Counted from the first letter of the stretch, positions 16,600 through 27,583 are shown. The stretch is DNA of 64,000 nt from Marinobacterium marinum (GCF_013868415.1 NZ_JACEMT010000052.1:1-64000); one strand, 5' to 3'. Notes: generated from the letters alone by a model not told the origin. Numbers and translations are program-made.

Positions 16600-17409
16600 A
16601 TGCACTTTAATCACCGTCATATCCTGATTACCGGCGCCAGCGGGGGCATCGGTGCCGCTCTGGCCCAGGCTCTGGCCAGAGAAGGCGCCAGTCTGCTGCT
16701 CCATGGCCGCAACCCGGATGCGCTGAACGATCTGGCCGGCCAATGCCTGCATCTCGGCGCTCAGGAGGTGCAGATCTGCTGTGCCGATCTGGCCATCGCT
16801 ACCGGCAGAGAACAGCTGGTGGCTTGCGTCAGCCGGGGTTTCCCCCGACTCGACACCCTGATCAACAATGCCGGCATCAGCCGTTTCCAGCTGTTCGACC
16901 AGCAGCCCCCCGAACAAATCGAGCAACTGATCACCACCAACATCACCGCACCGATCCTGCTGACCCGCGCCCTGATCGCCCCGCTGCTGAACAGCGATGG
17001 CGAAGCCCCGGTGATTCTCAACATCGGTTCCGCCTTCGGTTCCATCGGCTTCCCGGGGTACAGCACCTATTGTGCCAGCAAGGGCGCCATCCGCCTGTTC
17101 AGCGAGGCACTTGCGCGCGAGTTCAGCGATACCGCCTTGCGTGTTCAGTACCTGGCCCCGCGCGCGACCCGCACCCATATCAACAGTGACAACGCCAACG
17201 CCATGACCGCCGCCACCGGCAGCGCCATCGACAGTCCCGAACGGGTGGCCCGGGCTGCGCTCAAGCTGCTGCGCTCAGGCCGGGCACAGGCGGCTGTCGG
17301 CTGGCCCGAAAAGCTGTTGGTGCGCCTCAACGGCCTGCGTCCCGAGCTGATCAGCCGCGTGCTGGGCAAACAACTGGGCAAGATCAAAACCTTCGCCAAC
17401 CAACCCTGA
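16600..17409 (+). CDS. short-chain dehydrogenase/reductase
   Basis: A 269-residue classical SDR. The nucleotide-binding TGASGGIG is at 11-18, NNAG at 89-92, and the catalytic triad Ser144, Tyr157, Lys161 (YCASK) is complete. Arg37 after the second strand (LLHGRNP) suggests NADP(H) preference. Its C-terminal extension (GWPEKLLVRLNGLRPELISRVLGKQLGKIK) is amphipathic and could touch the membrane, as in SDRs acting on lipid substrates. It is the fourth gene of the operon and would reduce or oxidise the product made by the ligase and oxidase. Confidence 0.88.
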   Translation: MHFNHRHILITGASGGIGAALAQALAREGASLLLHGRNPDALNDLAGQCLHLGAQEVQICCADLAIATGREQLVACVSRGFPRLDTLINNAGISRFQLFDQQPPEQIEQLITTNITAPILLTRALIAPLLNSDGEAPVILNIGSAFGSIGFPGYSTYCASKGAIRLFSEALAREFSDTALRVQYLAPRATRTHINSDNANAMTAATGSAIDSPERVARAALKLLRSGRAQAAVGWPEKLLVRLNGLRPELISRVLGKQLGKIKTFANQP

Positions 17410-17436
17410 TCCCTAAATCTGAACATGAGGCTGAAG

Positions 17437-18075
17437 ATGAACAAGACTCCTCTAATCCGTGTCGGTCTGCTGACCCTGACCCTGGGTTGTGCCACTATGG
17501 TGCATGCGGCGACACCCGAACAACTGCTGCCATTCCAGCAACGCTGGGCCGAGATTCAGTATGAACTGGACACCGACGGCCGCGCCAAGGCCTTTGCCGA
17601 ACTGGCCAGCCAGCTGGAAGCCCAGCGCAGCGTTACGCCTGACGACCCTGATCTGATGATCTGGCAGGGCATTACGCTGAGTTCCGAAGCCGGCGCCAAG
17701 GGCGGTCTGGGCGCGCTCAAACTGGTGAAGCAGGCCCGCAAGTTGTTCGAACAGGCGATCGACCGCAACCCGGAGGCCCTGCAGGGCTCGGCGCTGACCA
17801 GTCTGGCCACGCTGTATCACCAGGTGCCGAGCTGGCCGATCGGTTTCGGCAATGACGACAAGGCTCACGAACTGTTCCGACAGGCGCTGGCGGTCAACCC
17901 TAACGGCATCGACAGCAACTACTTTTACGGGGCTTACCTGGCGGACAAGGGTGACTCAGCCGGCGCACGGGCACGGCTACAACAGGCCCTGCTGGCTTCG
18001 CCCCGCCCGGGACGCGAGCAGGCCGACGCTGGCCGGCGTAGCGAAATCAATCAGCTGCTGCAACAACTGAGATAA
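17437..18075 (+). CDS. periplasmic TPR-repeat protein
   Basis: A 212-residue exported protein. The N-terminus has a basic start, a hydrophobic core (LIRVGLLTLTLGCATMV) and a likely signal peptidase I site VHA|ATP. The remainder consists of TPR-like helical pairs, including ARKLFEQAIDRNPEALQGSALTSLATLY and AHELFRQALAVNPNGIDSNYFYGAYLADKGD. No enzyme motif is visible. I chose ATG 17437, since the in-frame ATG at 17425 has no ribosome site. It sits between the SDR and the two-component genes and may act as a periplasmic scaffold or sensor partner. Function unknown. Confidence 0.75.
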   Translation: MNKTPLIRVGLLTLTLGCATMVHAATPEQLLPFQQRWAEIQYELDTDGRAKAFAELASQLEAQRSVTPDDPDLMIWQGITLSSEAGAKGGLGALKLVKQARKLFEQAIDRNPEALQGSALTSLATLYHQVPSWPIGFGNDDKAHELFRQALAVNPNGIDSNYFYGAYLADKGDSAGARARLQQALLASPRPGREQADAGRRSEINQLLQQLR

Positions 18076-18085
18076 GGACACCCGC

Positions 18086-18751
18086 ATGCGCATACTGGTC
18101 ATCGAGGATGACGACCTCTTGGGCGACGGCATCACCCGCGCCCTGACTCGGGAGGGCGATGCCGCCGACTGGCTTACCAATGCCGAGGATGCCTGGCACA
18201 GCCTGCAAGTGGAGCATTTTGACTGCCTGATCCTCGATCTGGGACTGCCCGGTATGGATGGTCTGAGCCTGCTGCGACAGTTGCGCAAGGCGGGCAGCAC
18301 CCTGCCGGTGCTCATCCTGACCGCGCGCGACGCCATCGAAGACCGTATCGCCGGCCTTGATGCCGGTGCCGATGACTACCTGCTCAAGCCCTTTGATCTG
18401 GCCGAACTGCGTGCTCGCCTGCGCGCCATTACTCGTCGTCATAAGGGTTACAGCGACACTCGGTTGCAATTGGGGCATATCGAGATCGACCTTCCGTCCC
18501 AGAACGTGAGCTTCCAGGGGAAGCCGGTCAACCTGTCACGACGCGAATATGGCGTACTCCTGACGCTGGCTGAGAATGCCGGCAAAGTGCTCACCCGGGG
18601 TCGACTGGAAGAATCTCTGTACGGCTGGGGCAACGAGGTCGAGAGCAATTCGGTCGAAGTGCATATTCACCACCTGCGCAAGAAACTCTCCGCCTCCGTC
18701 ATCCGCACAGTACGCGGAGTCGGTTACATGATGGATAAACCGGGATCATGA
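18086..18751 (+). CDS. OmpR-family response regulator (QseB-like)
   Basis: A 221-residue two-domain regulator. The receiver carries the acidic pocket EDD at 7-9, phospho-acceptor Asp51 (LILDLGLPG) and Lys101 (LLKPFD). The C-terminal winged helix has the usual NLSRREYGVLLTLAENAGKVLTRGRLEESLYG and VEVHIHHLRKKL pattern. It overlaps the histidine kinase start as ATGA, so the pair is co-translated. It follows the TPR gene by 10 bp and is probably part of the same transcript, which suggests it regulates this operon or senses its product. Confidence 0.93.
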   Translation: MRILVIEDDDLLGDGITRALTREGDAADWLTNAEDAWHSLQVEHFDCLILDLGLPGMDGLSLLRQLRKAGSTLPVLILTARDAIEDRIAGLDAGADDYLLKPFDLAELRARLRAITRRHKGYSDTRLQLGHIEIDLPSQNVSFQGKPVNLSRREYGVLLTLAENAGKVLTRGRLEESLYGWGNEVESNSVEVHIHHLRKKLSASVIRTVRGVGYMMDKPGS

Positions 18752-20100
18752 CCTCCATCCGCCGCGCTCTCAGCGCCAGCCTGCTTGGCCTCGTATCCTG
18801 CGCCGGTCTGGTGGCCGCCGCGCTATCATTCTGGGCCGCCACGGACGAAGCCGAAGAGCTGTTCGACGCCCAGATGGCCCAGATGGCCCGCCTGGTTGGC
18901 CAACTGGTGCACACCGGTGAACTGACCCGAAACCCTCTCGGCGGTACTGCCGAGTGGCTCCCGGCCCATCCTTATGAGAAACAGCTGTCCTACCGCATCG
19001 CTGCCCCGAACGGCGACATCCTGCTGGTATCGCCCAGTTTTCCACAGGGTGTCAGTACCATGGAGCAGGGATATCGGGACCTGCAGCTGGATAAACAGTG
19101 GCGTCTGTTTACCTTGGAACAACCGGCTCGGCAACGCCTTATTCAGGTGGTTCAAGACAAGCACATCCGCAATGAGCTGGCCATCAAGGTAGCACTGACA
19201 AACATTCTGCCACTGCTGATATTCTTCCCGATTCTCGGACTGACGATTTGGTGGTTGATCGGCTTTCATCTGAAACCGCTGGTGACGATCAGTCAGCAAG
19301 TATCCACCCGCAGTTCTGACCATCTGGAACCTCTGGAGCTGAGGCGGGTACCCGACGAAATAGACGGACTGGTCGGTGCACTCAACGCTCTGCTCGCCCG
19401 CCTGCAGCAAAGCTTCGAGCGGGAACGACGCTTCACGGCCGACGCTGCACACGAACTGCGTACTCCCTTGGCCGCTCTGCAGATCCACTGCCAGAATCTG
19501 GCTCAGGATCTACATCATCAGGAAGGAAAAACCAGTTGCCAGCAGATGCTCAAGGGGCTTTCCCAATTGAATCGTATCGTCGAACAGCTGTTGCAGCTGA
19601 GTCGGCTTGATCCCCAAGAGCAGCTGCCCGACAGTGGTCAGATTAATTTAAGCGAATTGTGCCGCGAACTGATTGGCGACCAGGTCGGCTTCGCCATCAA
19701 ACGTCGGATCGACCTCGGGCTCAACGCGCCTGATACCGACCTGTACGTGCAGGGCAACCCACTCTACCTGGGACTCATGCTGCGCAATCTGATCGACAAC
19801 GCCCTGCGCTATACTCCCGCAGACGGCGAAGTCACCCTGTCGCTGAGCCTGGTTGATCACGCCGTTCGATGCTGCCTGACCGACTCAGGCCCCGGTATCG
19901 ACGACGCTTACAAGCAACGGGTATTCGAGCGCTTCTATCGCCGAGACAGAACAGAACCGGGCAGCGGACTGGGATTATCGATCGTGAAACTGATCGCAGA
20001 GCGGCACCATGCTCAGCTCCAGCTGATCGATCGTAAGGACGGCAAACAGGGACTCATGGTACAGATTGATTTCAGCGGCCATCAACCGTCAGCGCAATGA
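18748..20100 (+). CDS. sensor histidine kinase (QseC-like)
   Basis: A 450-residue inner-membrane kinase. Two membrane segments (about 8-30 and 152-174) flank a periplasmic domain of roughly 120 residues. A HAMP-like linker follows, then the phospho-accepting His235 in FTADAAHELRTPLAAL, N box LRNLIDNALRYTP, G1 LTDSGPGID and G2 GSGLGLSIV. It has the same architecture as QseC and TctE kinases. The ligand is unknown, and the close link to the putative biosynthetic genes makes a small molecule or lipid signal plausible. Its last 12 bp overlap the end of the convergent MerR gene. Confidence 0.92.
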   Translation: MTSIRRALSASLLGLVSCAGLVAAALSFWAATDEAEELFDAQMAQMARLVGQLVHTGELTRNPLGGTAEWLPAHPYEKQLSYRIAAPNGDILLVSPSFPQGVSTMEQGYRDLQLDKQWRLFTLEQPARQRLIQVVQDKHIRNELAIKVALTNILPLLIFFPILGLTIWWLIGFHLKPLVTISQQVSTRSSDHLEPLELRRVPDEIDGLVGALNALLARLQQSFERERRFTADAAHELRTPLAALQIHCQNLAQDLHHQEGKTSCQQMLKGLSQLNRIVEQLLQLSRLDPQEQLPDSGQINLSELCRELIGDQVGFAIKRRIDLGLNAPDTDLYVQGNPLYLGLMLRNLIDNALRYTPADGEVTLSLSLVDHAVRCCLTDSGPGIDDAYKQRVFERFYRRDRTEPGSGLGLSIVKLIAERHHAQLQLIDRKDGKQGLMVQIDFSGHQPSAQ

Positions 20101-20457
20101 CACGGATTTCAGCAGTGACTGAATCTCTTCCAGCTCACCGATGGTCTGACGCAGCAATTGACGATAACGTGCCGTATCATCACTGCCGCCTTCTCCGGCC
20201 AGCCATTGGCGAGCGCCGGCAATGGTATACCCCTGCTCATGCAGCAGGCTGCGAATCTGACGCAGGAGCAATACATCCTGCTGCTGGTAATAACGGCGAC
20301 TGTTACGTTTGACCGGCTGAATCTGGGCAAATTCCTGCTCCCAGTATCTCAGCACGTGTGGCTTGAGGCGACAGAGATCCGCGACCTCGCCGATGGTGAA
20401 GTAGCGCTTTGGCGGTATGGGCCCCAGCTCAGACGCTGTCTGGCTGGTTTCCGGCAT
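20089..20457 (-). CDS. MerR-family regulator downstream of ihfA
   Basis: A 122-residue regulator with an N-terminal MerR helix-turn-helix ([26 protein letters not shown], about 18-43) and wing ([14 protein letters not shown]), followed by a short coiled coil. It has no cysteine cluster for metal binding. The same small MerR gene follows ihfA in pseudomonads, which supports orthology, though its target is not established. It overlaps ihfA by 29 bp. Confidence 0.88.
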   Translation of the reverse strand: MPETSQTASELGPIPPKRYFTIGEVADLCRLKPHVLRYWEQEFAQIQPVKRNSRRYYQQQDVLLLRQIRSLLHEQGYTIAGARQWLAGEGGSDDTARYRQLLRQTIGELEEIQSLLKSVSLR

Positions 20458-20740
20458 GAATTTCCACTCGTTCCTTGAGTTTCTGCCCTGGGCGGAAGGT
20501 CACGACCCGGCGGGCAGAAATGGGGACCTCCTCTCCGGTCTTGGGGTTTCGACCCGGGCGCTCACGTTTGTCGCGCAGGTCGAAATTGCCAAAGCCGGAG
20601 AGTTTCACTTGCTCGTTGTGAGCCAGGCTGGTGCGAATTTCATCGAAAAACGAATCAACCATATCCTTGGCTTCACGCTTGTTCAGGCCCAACTCCTCAT
20701 AGAGGCGTTCAGCCATGTCAGCTTTGGTCAACGAGCTCAT
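20429..20740 (-). CDS. ihfA: integration host factor subunit alpha
   Basis: A 103-residue DNA-bending protein of the HU/IHF family ([72 protein letters not shown]). The ribbon-arm [10 protein letters not shown] is intact. It forms a heterodimer with IHF-beta and helps sigma-54 promoters and recombination. ATG 20740 gives the family-typical N-terminus. An in-frame GTG three codons earlier is possible. It lies 21 bp downstream of pheT, the conserved order in gammaproteobacteria. Confidence 0.97.
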   Translation of the reverse strand: MSSLTKADMAERLYEELGLNKREAKDMVDSFFDEIRTSLAHNEQVKLSGFGNFDLRDKRERPGRNPKTGEEVPISARRVVTFRPGQKLKERVEIHAGNQPDSV

Positions 20741-20761
20741 GTCGGTCACCCTGTCCAGTGT

Positions 20762-23137
20762 TTACTCTCGTAATGTAGCACCACAGCGCTCACGGAGTGC
20801 GGATACAACGGCATTCACGGCACTGTTGATCTCTTCTTCGTTAAGAGTGCGCGATGGGTGCTGCCAGGTCAAGCCCAGCGCCAGACTTTTTCGTCCCGGT
20901 TCAATACCTTGGCCCTGGTATACGTCAAACAGAGTGACCTGCTGGAGAAACTCTCCCGCTTCGGCCTCGACGACCTGACGGATCTCCTCGAAAGCGGTTG
21001 TCTGATCAGCCACTACTGCCAGATCGCGACGCGATTCAGGGAACTTGGACAGCGAACTGAAACGTGGCAGCTTGCCTGAAATCACCGCCTCCAGGGCAAC
21101 CTCGAACAGGTAGACCGGGCCATTCAAGTCCAGCTTTTTCACCAGCGAAGGGTGCAGTGCACCGATATGGCCGACGGTTTCGCCATTGCACTCGATACGG
21201 GCCGTCTGTCCCGGATGCAGCGCCACATGACGATCTGCCACAAAGGTGAAACGGTCGCCGTAGCCTCCCAGTGCCAACAGAGACTCAAGATCGCCCTTGG
21301 CATCGAAGAAGTCCAGTTTCTCCTTGCCAGCGGTCCAGCCTTCTGCATCACGGCTACCCGCCAGAATACCGGCGATTACGTTTTCCTGTACCAGCTCGTT
21401 CGCCTTGGGCAGGAAGCGCTGTCCGGTTTCGAACAGACGCACACGATTCTGCTGACGGTGCTGGTTATACTGCAGTGCTTTCGCCAGGCCCGGCCACAAT
21501 GTGGTGCGCATCACCGCCATTTCGGCAGAGATAGGATTGGCCAGCGCAATAGCTTCGTGCTGGTCATCGAAAGACTTCTGCAGACCGGTCTCGATGAAAC
21601 TGTAGGTGATCGCTTCCTGATAACCACGGGCCACCAAATGACGGCGCAGAGACTGCAAGGTCAGACGCGCCTCAGCAATCGGAGGAATCGGCAGTGCCGC
21701 TGTCGGTGTATGTACCGGCAGATTGTTGTAGCCATAGACACGGGCGATCTCTTCGATCAGATCCACTTCAATACTGATATCAAAGCGGTAACTCGGCACG
21801 GTCACCTGCCAGCCGTCTTCAACTGCGTCCAGCTGCATGCCCAGACGGGTCAGAATCTCTTCAATTTCAGGAGCCGGAATTTCCAGTGCCAGTACGGCTG
21901 TCACCTTGCCGTGACGCAGGTGCACCTTGCGTACGGCTGGCAAATCGGCTTCTGCGATCGCTTCTACAACCGGACCCGGTTCGCCACCTACGATTTCCAG
22001 CAACAGTGCAGTAGCACGCTCAATCGTCTTACGCTGCAGCTGCCAGTCGACACCACGCTCGAAACGGTGTGAGGAATCAGTGTGCAGGCCGTAGCTGCGC
22101 GCACGACCGGCGATCGCCAGCGGCGCAAAAAAAGCGCTCTCAAGGAATATATTGCGGGTTGCGTCGGTTACCGAAGTCGGTTCGCCGCCCATGATACCGG
22201 CCATGGCCACCGGCCCCTTGGCATCGGCGATCACCAGGGTGTCAATGCTCAACGCTACTTCCTGGCCATCCAGCAGAACCAGCTTTTCGCCCTCTTCCGC
22301 CAGACGCACCTTGATGCCGCTGTCGAGTTTGCTCAGGTCGAAAGCGTGCATCGGCTGACCCAATTCGAGCAGCACGTAATTGGTGACATCGACCACCGGG
22401 TCGATGCTGCGCACACCTGAACGGCGCAGTTTTTCCTGCAGCCATTGCGGCGTTTCCACACCCGGATTGATGTTGCGAATAACACGCCCCAGATAACGCG
22501 GGCAGGCATGACCATCAACCAGTTGCACGTCGAAACGGTCGTCAACCAGCGGAGCCACAGCGGAGGCTTCAACATCCGCTACCGCCACCTTGTTCAGCAC
22601 ACCGACTTCGCGGGCCATGCCGGCAATGCTCAGGCAGTCGCCGCGGTTCGGTGTCAAATCGACATCGATGATCGTGTCGTTCAGATTGAGGAACTCACGA
22701 ATATCCTGGCCCACCGGCGCATCCGCCGCCAGCTCCATGATGCCGCCATGGTCTTCGGACAGGCCCAGCTCGTCTTCGGCACAGAGCATGCCAAAAGACT
22801 CAACCTGACGCAGTTTGGCTTTCTTGATTTTGAAGTTGCCCGGCAGCACCGCCCCAACACGGGCAAAGGCGGTCTTCAGACCGGCACGGGCATTGGGTGC
22901 ACCGCAGACAACTTGCACCGTCTGCTCGCCATCGCTGACCTGACATACCTGCAGCTTGTCGGCATTGGGATGCTGTTCGGCGGTCAGGATTTCGCCCACG
23001 ACCACACCGGTGAAATCGCCGGCAACCCCTTCAACATCGTCTACTTCAAGGCCGGACAGGCTCAGCTGGTCTGCCAGTTCCTGAGTTCCGATCTGCGGCT
23101 GAACCAGCTCGCGCAACCACTGTTCACTGAATTTCAT
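20762..23137 (-). CDS. pheT: phenylalanyl-tRNA synthetase beta subunit
   Basis: A 791-residue beta chain of the (alpha-beta)2 PheRS. The order is complete: EMAP-II-like tRNA-binding domain (about 40-150, VVVGEILTAEQHPNADKLQVCQV), B3/B4 editing domain (about 210-390), B5 DNA-binding-like domain (about 400-475), catalytic-like core and the C-terminal ferredoxin-like anticodon domain (FSSLSKFPESRRDLAVVAD onward). It lies 39 bp after pheS in the usual order. Confidence 0.98.
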   Translation of the reverse strand: MKFSEQWLRELVQPQIGTQELADQLSLSGLEVDDVEGVAGDFTGVVVGEILTAEQHPNADKLQVCQVSDGEQTVQVVCGAPNARAGLKTAFARVGAVLPGNFKIKKAKLRQVESFGMLCAEDELGLSEDHGGIMELAADAPVGQDIREFLNLNDTIIDVDLTPNRGDCLSIAGMAREVGVLNKVAVADVEASAVAPLVDDRFDVQLVDGHACPRYLGRVIRNINPGVETPQWLQEKLRRSGVRSIDPVVDVTNYVLLELGQPMHAFDLSKLDSGIKVRLAEEGEKLVLLDGQEVALSIDTLVIADAKGPVAMAGIMGGEPTSVTDATRNIFLESAFFAPLAIAGRARSYGLHTDSSHRFERGVDWQLQRKTIERATALLLEIVGGEPGPVVEAIAEADLPAVRKVHLRHGKVTAVLALEIPAPEIEEILTRLGMQLDAVEDGWQVTVPSYRFDISIEVDLIEEIARVYGYNNLPVHTPTAALPIPPIAEARLTLQSLRRHLVARGYQEAITYSFIETGLQKSFDDQHEAIALANPISAEMAVMRTTLWPGLAKALQYNQHRQQNRVRLFETGQRFLPKANELVQENVIAGILAGSRDAEGWTAGKEKLDFFDAKGDLESLLALGGYGDRFTFVADRHVALHPGQTARIECNGETVGHIGALHPSLVKKLDLNGPVYLFEVALEAVISGKLPRFSSLSKFPESRRDLAVVADQTTAFEEIRQVVEAEAGEFLQQVTLFDVYQGQGIEPGRKSLALGLTWQHPSRTLNEEEINSAVNAVVSALRERCGATLRE

Positions 23138-23176
23138 GCTGCTTTCCTGAAAAATCTGTTTGTTTGCGTTGATGTC

Positions 23177-24217
<1,041 letters not shown>

Positions 24218-24286
24218 TCATGTGTGGACGACAGATCCATACATCGGTACGTCATCAGTGTCGTCCATCCCTACCAAACGGTTGGG

Positions 24287-24643
24287 TTACGCCAGTGCAG
24301 CTTTAGCCTTTTCGACAACCGCAGCAAAAGCAGCCTGCTCGTATACAGCCAGGTCAGCCAGTACTTTACGGTCGATTTCGATCTGAGCTTTCTTCAGGCC
24401 AGCGATGAAGCGGCTGTAGGACAGACCGTTGATACGTGCAGCAGCGTTGATACGTGCAATCCACAGAGCGCGGAACTGACGCTTGCGCTGACGACGGTCA
24501 CGGTATGCGTACTGACCAGCTTTGATGACAGCCTGTTTGGCAACTCGGAATACACGGCTACGAGCACCGTAGTAACCTTTGGCCTGTTTCAGAATTTTCT
24601 TGTGACGGGCGCGAGCCTGTACACCACGTTTTACGCGAGGCAT
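24287..24643 (-). CDS. rplT: 50S ribosomal protein L20
   Basis: A 118-residue ribosomal protein needed for early large-subunit assembly and, in relatives, a repressor of rpmI-rplT translation. The basic N-terminus ([19 protein letters not shown]) and globular [19 protein letters not shown] region are canonical. It follows rpmI by 45 bp. Confidence 0.99.
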   Translation of the reverse strand: MPRVKRGVQARARHKKILKQAKGYYGARSRVFRVAKQAVIKAGQYAYRDRRQRKRQFRALWIARINAAARINGLSYSRFIAGLKKAQIEIDRKVLADLAVYEQAAFAAVVEKAKAALA

Positions 24644-24688
24644 AGCATTTCCTTCTTAATAAAAACTAAATAATGACCGAGAGAGAAC

Positions 24689-24883
24689 TTACAAATACGG
24701 CAGCATACGCTTGACCAGAGCCTGGTCAGCAGCATGAACCTGCAGCATCGGGCGCAGCTGACGCTTACGCTTGGTGCTTTTCTTGGTCAGAATGTGGCTT
24801 TTGAAGGCCTGCTTGTGCTTGACGCCATTCGCAGTTTTTTTGAAACGCTTTGCCGCACCGCGGACAGTTTTGATCTTAGGCAT
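24689..24883 (-). CDS. rpmI: 50S ribosomal protein L35
   Basis: A 64-residue basic protein with the family pattern [20 protein letters not shown] and [10 protein letters not shown]. The length is standard. A terminator-like hairpin lies in the 104-bp gap after infC, just before this gene, the place where L20 autoregulation acts in E. coli. Confidence 0.99.
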   Translation of the reverse strand: MPKIKTVRGAAKRFKKTANGVKHKQAFKSHILTKKSTKRKRQLRPMLQVHAADQALVKRMLPYL

Positions 24884-24935
24884 TAACTTTCTCCACGCAT
24901 TCGTTTGTTAACCAGCCAGCCTCTGACAAACAACA

Positions 24936-24973
24936 AAACCCGTTGCCAGCTGCTCAACAGCGGCATCGGGTTT
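24936..24973 (-). terminator. hairpin between infC and rpmI
   Basis: On the minus strand, AAACCCG (24973-24967) pairs with CGGGTTT (24942-24936). The inner GCC-GCTG/CAGC-GGC pairs extend the stem. It is followed by a T-rich tail (TTTTGTTGTTTG). It looks like a partial terminator separating thrS-infC from rpmI-rplT-pheST. A role in L20 control is possible but not shown. Confidence 0.65.
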
Positions 24974-24987
24974 GTGCAGTCGGGTGA

Positions 24988-25524
24988 CTATTTCTTTTTC
25001 GGGGCCAGCACCATGACCATTTGACGACCTTCCATTTTCGGACGCTGTTCTACAGTGCTGATATCAACCAGATCTTGTTCGATCCGCTGCATCAACTGCA
25101 TGCCCAGCTCCTGGTGAGCCATCTCACGACCACGGAAACGCAAGGTCACCTTGCCTTTGTCCCCGGCTTCAAGGAAACGTATCAGGTTGCGCAGTTTTAC
25201 CTGATAATCCCCTTCTTCCGTACCCGGACGGAATTTCACTTCCTTGACCTGCATCTGAGACTGCTTTTTCTTCGCCTCATTTGCCTTTTTCTTCAACTCG
25301 TACTGATGTTTACCATAGTCCATAACCTTACAGACAATGGGATCAGAATCCGAGATTTGAACCAGATCAAGTTCAGCCTCTCGAGCGTTCTCGAGCGCTT
25401 CTGAAATCGAAACAACACCGACCTGATTACCATCCGCACCGATCAGACGGCATTCGGTGGCACGGATATTTTCATTGATCGGCGGTAGTGGCGCACGGCC
25501 ACCACGTCTGTTATCACGCCTGAT
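24988..25524 (-). CDS. infC: translation initiation factor IF-3, rare start codon
   Basis: The frame runs past the first ATG (25323) for another 67 codons with clear IF-3 sequence ([22 protein letters not shown], then [20 protein letters not shown]). No ATG, GTG or TTG exists at the proper start. The best start is ATC at 25524, 8 nt after AGGAG, giving 178 residues. ATA at 25530 is in frame but too close to that site. infC is known to start at AUU in E. coli, which lets IF-3 repress its own synthesis, so a rare start is expected. Annotating from the first ATG would lose the whole N-terminal domain. The C-terminal domain ([18 protein letters not shown]...[15 protein letters not shown]) is intact. 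Confidence 0.93.
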   Translation of the reverse strand: MRRDNRRGGRAPLPPINENIRATECRLIGADGNQVGVVSISEALENAREAELDLVQISDSDPIVCKVMDYGKHQYELKKKANEAKKKQSQMQVKEVKFRPGTEEGDYQVKLRNLIRFLEAGDKGKVTLRFRGREMAHQELGMQLMQRIEQDLVDISTVEQRPKMEGRQMVMVLAPKKK

Positions 25525-25547
25525 AGCTATATCTCCTGACGATTTTA

Positions 25548-27464
25548 TTATGCCTGACGGCCTTTACGCTCGGCTTCCTGAGCCAACTGTTCTAACAGCG
25601 CATCGACAGTCATCGTACCCAAGTCCTCACCGGAGCGCGTACGCACTGCAACAGTTCCAGACTCGACTTCTTTGTCACCGACTACCAACAGATAGGGCAC
25701 TTTTTGCAGAGTACGCTCGCGAATTTTAAAGCCGATCTTCTCATTTCTCAAGTCTGCAACGGCTCTAAGGCCGGTTTTTTCCAGTTTTTCTGCCAATTCG
25801 GTGCAATATGCAGCCTGATTATCGGTGATATTCATCACCACCGCCTGCAACGGCGACAGCCACAACGGCAGAGCACCGGCATAATGCTCGATGAGAATAC
25901 CGATAAAGCGTTCAAACGAGCCCAAAATTGCACGATGCAGCATCACTGGAGTTTCACGTTCGCCATGCTCGTTGACAAACTGGGCACTCAAACGGCCCGG
26001 CATGGAGAAGTCTACCTGGATGGTACCGCACTGCCAGACACGGTCCAGACAGTCACGCAGCGAGAATTCGATCTTGGGACCGTAGAAGGCTCCCTCGCCC
26101 GGCAACTCTTCCCAATCCAGACCGGCAGTATCCAGCGCATCCGCCAGAGCCTTCTCGGCCTTGTCCCAGCTTTCGTCGGAACCGACACGTTCTTCCGGAC
26201 GCGTGGACAACTTGTAGATGATATCGGTGAAGCCGAAATCGGCATAGACTTCATGCAGAAACTCGATGAACGACGCCACTTCGGACTGGATCGAGTTTTC
26301 GGCACAGAAAATATGCGCATCATCCTGAACAAAGCCGCGTACACGCATGATGCCATGCAGAGAACCGGACGGCTCATTGCGGTGACAGGAGCCAAACTCG
26401 GCCAGACGCAACGGCAGATCACGGTAAGACCGCAGACCCTGGTTAAACACCTGCACATGACAGGGGCAGTTCATCGGCTTGATAGCGAAGTCACGGCTTT
26501 CGGAGTGCGTGGTGAACATCTGCTCCTGGAACTTGCCCCAATGGCCGGACTTTTCCCACAGAGTACGCTCGACCACCTGCGGCGTCTTGATCTCCTGGTA
26601 ACCGTGCTGGCGCTGTTTGGTACGCATGTATTGTTCGATCTGCTGGTACAGGGTCCAGCCGTTCGGGTGCCAGAACACCATACCCGGTGCTTCTTCCTGC
26701 ATGTGAAACAGGTTCAACTGACGCCCCAGCTTACGGTGATCGCGCTTCTCGGCCTCTTCCAAACGGTGCAGATGCGCCTTAAGCGCCTTCTTGTCGCCCC
26801 AGGCGGTGCCATAGATACGCTGCAGCATTTCGTTCTTGGAATCGCCGCGCCAGTAGGCACCGGCTACGCTCATTAGCTTGAACGCCTTGATGTGGCCTGT
26901 GGACGGTACGTGCGGACCACGGCACAGGTCGATGAAATCACCCTGTTTGTAGAAGGACAGCGGCTCTTCACCCGGGATCGACTCGATGATCTCGACCTTG
27001 TACTTCTCGCCCATGCCTTCAAACATTTTGACCGCCTCGGCGCGCTCCATAATGGAACGGGACACCGGCAGGTTTTCCTTCACCAACTGACCCATCCGCG
27101 CTTCGATCTTTTCCAGATCTTCCGGCGTAAACGCACGTTCGTAGGCAAAGTCGTAGTAAAAGCCGTCATTGATGACCGGCCCGATGGTCACCTGAGCACC
27201 CGGGAACAGCTCCTGCACCGCCATCGCCATCAGGTGAGCACAGGAGTGACGGATCACTTCCAGGCCGTCGTCATCACGTACCGTAATGATCGCCAGATCG
27301 ACGTCATTTTCAATCACGTAGCTGGTATCAACAAGTTCGCCATTGACCTTGCCGGCCAGCGCAGCCTTGGCCAGGCCGGTACCGATATCGGCAGCCACGT
27401 CGTGCACGGAAACAGGATGATTAAAGGTGCGAGTGCTCGCATCCGGAAGTGTAATAACAGGCAT
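25548..27464 (-). CDS. thrS: threonyl-tRNA synthetase
   Basis: A 638-residue enzyme of normal length: TGS domain (1-62), second additional editing domain with HxxxH ([11 protein letters not shown], about 74-84), catalytic core with zinc ligands in [10 protein letters not shown] and later His residues, and C-terminal anticodon-binding domain (about 540-635). It is the first gene of the translation cluster. The stop is 23 bp before the infC start. Confidence 0.99.
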   Translation of the reverse strand: MPVITLPDASTRTFNHPVSVHDVAADIGTGLAKAALAGKVNGELVDTSYVIENDVDLAIITVRDDDGLEVIRHSCAHLMAMAVQELFPGAQVTIGPVINDGFYYDFAYERAFTPEDLEKIEARMGQLVKENLPVSRSIMERAEAVKMFEGMGEKYKVEIIESIPGEEPLSFYKQGDFIDLCRGPHVPSTGHIKAFKLMSVAGAYWRGDSKNEMLQRIYGTAWGDKKALKAHLHRLEEAEKRDHRKLGRQLNLFHMQEEAPGMVFWHPNGWTLYQQIEQYMRTKQRQHGYQEIKTPQVVERTLWEKSGHWGKFQEQMFTTHSESRDFAIKPMNCPCHVQVFNQGLRSYRDLPLRLAEFGSCHRNEPSGSLHGIMRVRGFVQDDAHIFCAENSIQSEVASFIEFLHEVYADFGFTDIIYKLSTRPEERVGSDESWDKAEKALADALDTAGLDWEELPGEGAFYGPKIEFSLRDCLDRVWQCGTIQVDFSMPGRLSAQFVNEHGERETPVMLHRAILGSFERFIGILIEHYAGALPLWLSPLQAVVMNITDNQAAYCTELAEKLEKTGLRAVADLRNEKIGFKIRERTLQKVPYLLVVGDKEVESGTVAVRTRSGEDLGTMTVDALLEQLAQEAERKGRQA

Positions 27465-27577
27465 GGGGTAATCCTTGAAATTCAGACGTGACCCCTACGA
27501 CAGGCCAGCGTCTCTGAGTATTAATTCGATGAGCCCGGGGTAGCGACAGATACCAGTAGTCGACCCGCTCGACGCCG

Positions 27578-27583
27578 ATTATA
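27578..27583 (-). promoter_or_regulatory. thrS promoter -10 box
   Basis: On the minus strand, TATAAT (27583-27578) is a perfect -10 about 114 nt before the thrS start. No good -35 lies 17 bp upstream, so an activator may be needed. The leader is long enough for an operator that binds ThrRS, as known in E. coli. Confidence 0.5.

Noticed and set aside
25021..25404. Open frame opposite infC
   Set aside because: It is the antisense of the IF-3 gene, whose protein is unmistakable.
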